A stretch of DNA of 64,000 bases. Source: Mesorhizobium sp. GTDB lineage: Bacteria > Pseudomonadota > Alphaproteobacteria > Rhizobiales > Rhizobiaceae. A program made the translations under genes and the position numbers. This document shows, in pieces, positions 58,881 through 64,000 of the stretch. The notes under the pieces were generated by a model. It saw nothing but the letters and a program-made list of their open reading frames with translations, did not search any database and had not been told where the DNA came from. The stretch spans positions 105,122 through 169,121 of the forward strand of contig JAHBYX010000010.1 of NCBI GenBank assembly GCA_019635735.1, written 5' to 3'. The first letter of the stretch is position 1, and the number at the start of each line of letters is the position of its first letter.

Positions 58881-59678
58881 TCACACCCGCTCCATCAGAG
58901 CCATGGCGCCCTGCGGCGCGCGGACTTTTCCTTCGTGGATGATGTAGACGAAGACGTCGCGCGGACGTTTCTCCACCTTGCGCGACGGATCGGCGAGGGG
59001 AAGGTCGTCCGGCTGGCCGCCCGAAGCCCAGAGCTTCGCCCGCTCCGCCCATCCGTCGAGATCCTCGGGCGGATAGGCGGTGGCCACGTCGTCCTCGCCC
59101 TTCTGCAGCCGGGCATAGACGAAATCGGCCGTGACGTCGGCAAATTCCGGATAGTCGTGATGGTGCGCATAGCAGATCGCGCAGCCGTATTGCTCCGCCA
59201 GCGCGACGAAGTCGGGCACCGCAAATGAGCCGTGCCGCACCTCGAGCGCGTGGCGCAGTTTCAGCCCGGCATGTTCGGCCGGCAGCAGCTTGAGGAAGCC
59301 TTCGAAATCGTCGGGCTCGAACTTCTTGGTGTTGGCGAACTGCCAGCAGATGGGACCGAGCTTCGGGCCGAGCTCCTCCAGCCCCTGGGCGAAGAACTTT
59401 TTCATCGATTCGCCGGCCTCGGCGAGCACCTTGCGGTTGGTGACGAAGCGATTGCCCTTGATGGAGAAGACGAAATCGTCCGGCGTCTCGGCCGCCCATT
59501 TGGCATAAGTTGCCGGGGTGAAGCCGGAATAATAAGTGCCGTTGACCTCTATGGTCGGCACCGCGCGCGAGGCGAATTCGAGCTGCTTCTTCTTGGGCAG
59601 TCTGTCCGGATAGAACGTGCCTTCCCAAGGTTCGAAGGTCCAGCCGCCCATGCCTGCGCGGATCGTTCCTGAATTCAT
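58881..59678 (-). CDS. DUF72 family protein
   Basis: The product is 265 residues from the ATG at 59678, with GGAG about seven bases upstream. The TIM-barrel-like DUF72 family signatures are present: GMGGWTFEPWEGTFYP near the start, VNGTYYSGFTPATYAKW, FSIKGNRFVTN and ALEVRHGSF. The function of the family is not established. It stands alone between tRNA-Glu and an unknown gene on the same strand. Confidence 0.92.
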   Translation of the reverse strand: MNSGTIRAGMGGWTFEPWEGTFYPDRLPKKKQLEFASRAVPTIEVNGTYYSGFTPATYAKWAAETPDDFVFSIKGNRFVTNRKVLAEAGESMKKFFAQGLEELGPKLGPICWQFANTKKFEPDDFEGFLKLLPAEHAGLKLRHALEVRHGSFAVPDFVALAEQYGCAICYAHHHDYPEFADVTADFVYARLQKGEDDVATAYPPEDLDGWAERAKLWASGGQPDDLPLADPSRKVEKRPRDVFVYIIHEGKVRAPQGAMALMERV

Positions 59679-59769
59679 CGCACGCTCCATTTCAACGCGC
59701 GCGACCGTGCGCGGGCGGAAGCGGTTTGTCCACCCGGAACGGCAAGGCTGCTGACAGGTGCGGCCAGGA

Positions 59770-60174
59770 TCAGGACGTGTCGTGATAGGCGGCGGCCGGG
59801 CGGGCGCACACGGGCTCGCAGGACACGGGCGGAGCGGGGCGCGGAGATGCGCCTTTGCCCGTGCCGGTTTCGCCGCCGGACAGGAAGACCCGCGCGATCA
59901 GGATGGCGATGGTGCGCAGCCGCGCGGCAAGTGCCGTCAGGTCTTCGGGCCTGACATGCCTCGGCTCGTCAGGGACGACGTGGAACCCGGCGGCCGGGCC
60001 GTCGAAAAGGCCGAGCGCGACGATCTCGGCATGGCCGAGCAGCCGGAAGAAGAGAAGCCGCACGGAATGGCGGCGCGATGCGGCATATTCGGCGAGCAGG
60101 GCCATCGACAGAAGCATCACGACGATGTGCTTCAGCCTCGAACGGTCCGGAACATCGTGCTGCGCTGCCTTCAC
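59770..60174 (-). CDS. hypothetical protein
   Basis: The product is 134 residues from the GTG at 60174, which has a strong AAAGGAGG ribosome site at normal spacing; this is the main reason to believe the gene. A hydrophobic stretch near 17-30 (HIVVMLLSMALLAEY) and a second moderate one near 38-57 suggest membrane association. The C-terminus is Pro/Ala-rich with two cysteines (SCEPVCARP). I do not recognise a family. Confidence 0.6.
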   Translation of the reverse strand: MKAAQHDVPDRSRLKHIVVMLLSMALLAEYAASRRHSVRLLFFRLLGHAEIVALGLFDGPAAGFHVVPDEPRHVRPEDLTALAARLRTIAILIARVFLSGGETGTGKGASPRPAPPVSCEPVCARPAAAYHDTS

Positions 60175-60306
60175 CGCGCCCTCCTTTCACGCGCGCAGTG
60201 TGACGCGGCGGGAAGGAGTGGGGATCGAAAAATCGAAGAATCGTGGTGAAGGGCGAGAAGGGCAGGGGATTGGCGCAGCGGCAGGGAGAAAATCGATCCA
60301 CGGGGA

Positions 60307-60472
60307 GGCGCCCCCTCCACCACGCTGCGCGTGGTCCCCCTCCCCCGTTTCACAGGGGAGGATCAGCGCGCTCAGCCGGCGTCTGGTAAAAAGCTATCGC
60401 TGGCCGCCGACGCACCCGATCCTCCCCCGTTTACGGGGGAGGGGGGCCGCTGAAGGCGGTGGAGGGGGCGCC
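60307..60472. repeat. pair of inverted palindromic repeat copies
   Basis: Two copies of a roughly 56-base element, at 60307-60364 and at 60418-60472 in opposite orientation, are separated by 53 bases. Both carry GGCGCCCCCTCCACC at the outer end and CCCCCTCCCCCGT...GGGGAGGATC at the inner end; the middle differs (ACGCTGCGCGT against GCCTTCAGC). Each copy also folds on itself. The rest of the 445-base gap between 60174 and 60620 shows no gene. This resembles REP-type interspersed elements of rhizobia. Confidence 0.8.
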
Positions 60473-60619
60473 CGGATTCCCGCAATGTGGTGCGGGTAGT
60501 CTCGGCGCAGGCGCACACTCGACAGCGTTTTCTATTCGTTAAGCATTCCCGACGATCGCGCGGAACCTGCCGCTGCAGCAGCGGTTGCCTGGCGTATCGT
60601 ATCGGTGCGGGAGGTCGAG

Positions 60620-61021
60620 ATGTGGAAAGCAGTCCTTGCGGCATGTGCGCTGTCGGCCGCCGCGCTGCCGGCCGCCGCCGGCGACTGGCGGCATCATCAT
60701 CACCATCGGGCGGTGAAGGTCGTTCAGGCGCCGCACGTGCCCTGGTATCACCAGCATCCGTGGCTGGGCACCGGGCCCGGCTATTATTACAGCCACCACC
60801 CCGATCATATCCCGGCCTATCCGAAGCCGCTGACCGGGTATCCCGTGCCGATCTACGACACGACCTGGCCGGCGGTGCAGGTGGTGCAGCGCGTGAGGCG
60901 GCACGGCGTGTCGGCGCATGTCGGCTGGTGCGCAGCGCGCTATCGCTCCTACGACGCGCGGAGCGACAGTTTCCAGCCCCTGCACGGGCCGCGCCGCGCC
61001 TGCCACTCGCCGTATCGCTGA
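60620..61021 (+). CDS. BA14K-like secreted protein, first copy
   Basis: The product is 133 residues from the ATG at 60620, with GGGAGG six bases upstream. A signal peptide (to about PAAAG) precedes a His/Tyr/Pro-rich middle (WRHHHHHRAVKVVQ and PGYYYSHHPDHIPAYPKP), and then the BA14K-type end WCAARYRSYDARSDSFQPLHG to RRACHSPYR. BA14K was described in Brucella as an immunoreactive lectin-like protein. The next gene is a paralogue. The histidine cluster could bind metal. Confidence 0.8.
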   Translation: MWKAVLAACALSAAALPAAAGDWRHHHHHRAVKVVQAPHVPWYHQHPWLGTGPGYYYSHHPDHIPAYPKPLTGYPVPIYDTTWPAVQVVQRVRRHGVSAHVGWCAARYRSYDARSDSFQPLHGPRRACHSPYR

Positions 61022-61044
61022 GCGCCGCCGCAGGGGAGGGTAAG

Positions 61045-61446
61045 ATGACGAGACTTCTGGCCTGTCTGACGATGCTGATGGCGCTGGCTTCCGGGGCACG
61101 CGCTGGGGAGTGGCAATACGACCCCGCGCGCGACCTTGTGCTCTACGGCTCGGTGCCGGTGTCGCGCTGGTATGGCGAACGGCCGTCGCTGCATCCCCCG
61201 GCCTATCCGCTGCCGGCCTACGTCACGCCGTGCCCGCACGCCATGTGCGGCTATCCGCTGCCGATCTACAAGTCGCGTCGGGCGCTGGCGGTGCGGGTGA
61301 TGCGGCCGGCGGCGCAGGTGGTGGTCCACCGCTCCGCCGCGCATGCCGACTGGTGCGCGAGGCGGTATCGATCCTACGACTGGCGGACGGATACGTACCG
61401 GCCGCATCACGGGCCAAGGCGCGCGTGCCACTCGCCGTATAGGTGA
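61045..61446 (+). CDS. BA14K-like secreted protein, second copy
   Basis: The product is 133 residues from the ATG at 61045, with GGGGAGGG upstream. A signal peptide (to about ARA) is followed by YPLPAYVTP and CGYPLPIYKS segments echoing the first copy, and the ending DWCARRYRSYDWRTDTYRPHHG to RRACHSPYR is nearly the same. The 23-base gap and equal length indicate tandem duplication followed by divergence. It is the last gene with typical base composition before the AT-rich segment. Confidence 0.8.
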   Translation: MTRLLACLTMLMALASGARAGEWQYDPARDLVLYGSVPVSRWYGERPSLHPPAYPLPAYVTPCPHAMCGYPLPIYKSRRALAVRVMRPAAQVVVHRSAAHADWCARRYRSYDWRTDTYRPHHGPRRACHSPYR

Positions 61447-61650
61447 GGGCGCTCCTCCCCTTGCGGGAGAAGGGCGGGATTTTGGCGAGCGCCATTGAGA
61501 CGCGGCAAGAGGCGAAGATATGACGGACGCCAAATGGATCGCGTGCACATTCAACCCGCACCTTGCGCGAGAAGTGGGAGAGGTAGATCGAGGCGCCATT
61601 CGAAAAAATGTCGCCAATAATCCTCATTCGGTCCGCCGTTACAATTCCCG
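61447..61650. other. composition boundary, no gene seen
   Basis: The spacer passes from G+C-rich chromosome to AT-rich sequence. It holds CTCCCCTTGCGGGAGAAGG near 61453 and a partial echo (CCTTGCGCGAGAAGTGGGAG) near 61561, perhaps remnants of interspersed repeats. No tRNA fragment, direct repeat or integrase is visible here. Confidence 0.5.
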
Positions 61651-64000
61651 TCAGTCTATCTGCTTGAGATAATTGATCGCAGGCATAATACTCGATTTGA
61701 TAAGATCTATATTATCAAAGACCGGCGCTTTATGAATTAGCAATGAGCTCTCCATTTCGCCGTGGTATATATTTATGCTCTCTATTCGATAGCCGTTGTC
61801 TTTGCCCGCTTTCTCCAAAGCGACCCTCGAATTTCCTATTAATTCATTTCGTCGTTGATATTGTTTCGCTCCGGTGTCCTGATACTTAATTCGCACCCGA
61901 GTCCCGAGCGTTACTTCATCAACCGAGACTTCAACGGTTACCCCACTTACCAATGCGAAATTTCCGCGGTCATTTATATCATCCCAAAAATAGTCTCGAT
62001 TCTCTGCCAGCCTCGCCAACAATTCTTCACAGAAGAGATCATTGCTAAAGGCCCCCGACCGGCGGATCGAGGCATCGAATATTTTGTGAAGACGAAAAGC
62101 CAGAGCGGAGAACGGAAGTCTGTCCTCTTGATTATGCCTTGTTGAATCGATAATTAATCTGGAAGTTCTACGAGGCAAGCACGTCCAATCAAGATTATAT
62201 CCCCTCTTTGCTGCTGAATATACCTGACGAGGATAATCCACTGACAGTGACATGTTGGGAATGGGATGCCTTCCACTGAAGAGCGCAAGAAGTGTCATAC
62301 CCAAGCCAAGAGAATCGACCTTTGTAGAGCGCGATGATTCAATGATTGACGGGTTGGTTTGTTCGGGGGCCAAATAACCGAAATCATCGCGTGATTCAAA
62401 TACAACGTCTTTTTCCCTTGAGCCTTTATGCCACGACATATCAAAATCAATAATTGTAACGTCGTCAAAGTCAAATGATGCATAATCAAGCCCACTTATC
62501 ATTATATTTGAAGGCTCCAAATCTCTATGCAAAACAATCTCTTCAATAGAATGACAGTCGTGCACAATAGAGGCGGCGATATTCATTATCTTTACTTTTG
62601 TGCGCCATGGTATACTGCTTGCCAATGAGAAAAGTTCCTCCAAGCTATTTCCTGCGACAAACTCCATGATGATAGTCGGGGGCATTTCAAACGTGTCGAT
62701 CAAATTCGCGATGCCTTTTATATTCTTTTCGGCTAGTATCCGCATTGATCGGCTACCTCGACGAAAGCCCCCAATCATCTCTGGCGCCTGCAGTATATGA
62801 CTATGCATTATCTTAACGGCAACGTCCCGATTGTTGATACCAATGCCGTGATAGACTGTACCGAAGTTGCCCATACCGAGATGAGGAAATGTAAGATCGC
62901 ATCCGAAAAAGCGGCGGCTTTCAGCTTTAGCGCTTCGATAGAAGGATCGTGTTTGAATAGGATAGTCGTATTCGGCTACCAATTCCGCAAAGCGCTCATA
63001 CTTTTTATCCTCGGGGACGTCTGCTAACTGCTGAGCGACGTATGTGGCCAGGAATTGGCGAACGTATTCCGGCCTTTTGTCGGCTAATTCCTCTGGAGGA
63101 ATTCTCTGGACTTGTCCCGAGCCGTCAGGCGGGCGATGTACCGTTGGGGGCAGTGTCGCTGCGTCACTGGAACGAAACGCTCCAACATCATCTACGAGAG
63201 CCTGTAATGCACCAGCGTGATCGGCGTCGGAGCTGGCACTATACGGTATTATCTGAACTGACGATGAATCGGCCCATGCCCGAGTTGTGGCATCTGTTCG
63301 CGATGTAAACCAAAACACGCGGTTGACATCGATCCCAGAAGTTTTCAGTCGCATAAGGGGCGCGGAAATCGCAATGTCATCAGCTCCTATGCCAACAAAA
63401 ACGACTATATTGTTTGCGAACAAGGAGGTGAGAAATAGATCATGTGCAGGCTGGGACGTTAGTGCGTCAAGCTCGTCTCGGCCTAAGACCCATGTGTCCG
63501 GTGCGCTGACGTGCCCGTGCATGTAGACTAGAAAGCGCTTCTCATCGGTAATGAGATTCCAGCGTCGGTTGATGTCAAATCCATAAATAGGGATGACCAT
63601 TGATCCGGGATTAAGTTCGCTGAACACGTTGCCGGCGATTGGATCAAGGTTGAGCGTGACGACCCCTTTAGGGCTTAATCTCATTAGCTCACGCAAACCC
63701 GTCCAAGCGTTTTGATCCGATGTAGTCGCGATTTCGCTAAGGCGTTCTTTGATTATCTGATTATACGTGGGACGCGTCAGGCACGTTTTCGCCGCTCTAA
63801 AGAAATCCCAATAGTCAACGAGCTGTAAAGCGTTGTCTATATCGTCAATAGGATACTTCGGATCAGCATCTAATTCAGCCGCCCTTTTCTTCCTAAGGGC
63901 AGTCTCCAGGGTGACGCGGAGCTCTTTCCAGGTGGGATACCCGTTGGCGTGGCTAAGGCCAGATCCAACTACTAGCACCAAGGGGGCAACATGTTCGCTT
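61651..64000 (-). CDS. SIR2-like domain fused to Ser/Thr protein kinase domain (5' end cut by window), putative defence protein
   Basis: The reading frame stays open to the window edge: SEHVAPL precedes VLVVGSGLS, so the start is outside; at least 782 residues are present. Numbering from the TTG at 63981, the SIR2-type NAD-pocket motifs are GSGLS (6-10), VTLNLDP (108-114), YMHGHV (153-158) and VFVGIGADD (194-202). The kinase domain has GMGNFGTV (369-376), VAVKIM (387-392), VLHRDLEPSN (483-492), IIDFDMS (510-516) and YLAPEQ (536-541). The catalytic-loop lysine is Glu489 (HRDLEPSN, not HRDLKPEN) and DFG is DFD. The region after about 640 is unassigned. The AT-rich composition differs from all neighbours. 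SIR2 effectors deplete NAD in phage defence; that role is inferred here. Confidence 0.85.
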   Translation of the reverse strand, partial: SEHVAPLVLVVGSGLSHANGYPTWKELRVTLETALRKKRAAELDADPKYPIDDIDNALQLVDYWDFFRAAKTCLTRPTYNQIIKERLSEIATTSDQNAWTGLRELMRLSPKGVVTLNLDPIAGNVFSELNPGSMVIPIYGFDINRRWNLITDEKRFLVYMHGHVSAPDTWVLGRDELDALTSQPAHDLFLTSLFANNIVVFVGIGADDIAISAPLMRLKTSGIDVNRVFWFTSRTDATTRAWADSSSVQIIPYSASSDADHAGALQALVDDVGAFRSSDAATLPPTVHRPPDGSGQVQRIPPEELADKRPEYVRQFLATYVAQQLADVPEDKKYERFAELVAEYDYPIQTRSFYRSAKAESRRFFGCDLTFPHLGMGNFGTVYHGIGINNRDVAVKIMHSHILQAPEMIGGFRRGSRSMRILAEKNIKGIANLIDTFEMPPTIIMEFVAGNSLEELFSLASSIPWRTKVKIMNIAASIVHDCHSIEEIVLHRDLEPSNIMISGLDYASFDFDDVTIIDFDMSWHKGSREKDVVFESRDDFGYLAPEQTNPSIIESSRSTKVDSLGLGMTLLALFSGRHPIPNMSLSVDYPRQVYSAAKRGYNLDWTCLPRRTSRLIIDSTRHNQEDRLPFSALAFRLHKIFDASIRRSGAFSNDLFCEELLARLAENRDYFWDDINDRGNFALVSGVTVEVSVDEVTLGTRVRIKYQDTGAKQYQRRNELIGNSRVALEKAGKDNGYRIESINIYHGEMESSLLIHKAPVFDNIDLIKSSIMPAINYLKQID

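Noticed and set aside
59758..60249. Plus-strand open frame opposite the hypothetical gene at 59770-60174
   Set aside because: The minus-strand gene has a strong AAAGGAGG site before its GTG and plausible hydrophobic segments; the plus-strand frame has neither.
60307..60472. Possible CRISPR-like repeat-spacer unit
   Set aside because: Only two copies, in opposite orientation, and each self-complementary; this is an inverted REP-type pair, not an array. No cas gene is present.
61663..63981. TTG at 63981 as the true start of the SIR2-kinase gene
   Set aside because: The frame remains open upstream to the window edge with residues (SEHVAPL) that fit the usual lead-in to the SIR2 glycine motif, so the gene is treated as truncated by the window.

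Overview
The window looks like ordinary chromosome of an alphaproteobacterium of the order Hyphomicrobiales (Rhizobiales), most like Mesorhizobium and its Phyllobacteriaceae relatives. The reasons are high G+C with matching codon use, an ExoR homologue, PopZ (DUF2497), a DUF1127 mini-protein, BA14K-like secreted proteins, a fused SecDF, and the neighbourhoods PCMT-tolC-popZ-valS and argS-SPOR-nagZ-scpA-scpB-tatABC-serS-surE-pcm-nlpD. No rRNA, CRISPR array, transposase or integrase is visible.

Layout. 0-5.1 kb (mostly minus strand): purB, two membrane or secreted proteins of unknown role, and a NylC/DmpA-type peptidase overlapping a periplasmic binding protein. 5.2-10.7 kb: a flavin reductase, then a tight five-gene run (MoxR ATPase, CoxE-like VWA protein, split XdhC/CoxI pair, molybdopterin-binding/MobA-like fusion) that resembles the maturation kit of a molybdenum hydroxylase, without the enzyme itself. 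11-19 kb: a YiiX-like lipoprotein, tRNA-Asn, tRNA-Cys, a PCMT-like protein, tolC, popZ and valS. 19-24.5 kb: a divergent membrane protein/TetR pair around a perfect inverted repeat, ilvD, exoR, xthA, erpA. 24.6-41.6 kb: dgt, argS, a giant SPOR protein, nagZ, scpAB, an orphan ABC ATPase, tatABC, a serS with an apparent in-frame insertion, surE, pcm and an NlpD/DipM-like lipoprotein. 41.7-52.9 kb: DUF815 ATPase, yajC, secDF, Mth938-like and phytoene synthase-like genes, a sterol desaturase operon behind a palindrome-bearing promoter, a crotonase, an HD-GYP protein, trmFO and a lipoprotein. 53 kb: a DUF1127 gene followed by three hairpins that all present an anti-Shine-Dalgarno loop, behind an RpoH-like promoter. 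53.5-61.4 kb: DUF2157/GDYXXLXY pair, tRNA-Leu, tig, radC, map, tRNA-Glu, DUF72, an unknown gene, an inverted repeat pair and two tandem BA14K-like genes.

From about 61.5 kb to the right edge base composition drops sharply. The last gene, cut by the window edge, encodes a SIR2-like domain fused to a eukaryotic-type Ser/Thr kinase domain and an unassigned C-terminal region. This architecture is typical of anti-phage or other conflict systems and is the best candidate here for an undescribed system. Its partners, if any, lie beyond the window.

Functionally the core covers envelope biogenesis and protein export (tat, yajC-secDF, tolC, nlpD, SPOR), cell-cycle and polarity factors (popZ, scpAB), aminoacylation (valS, argS, serS, four tRNAs) and nucleotide and amino-acid metabolism (purB, dgt, ilvD). 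All calls come from reading the sequence; no database search was run.
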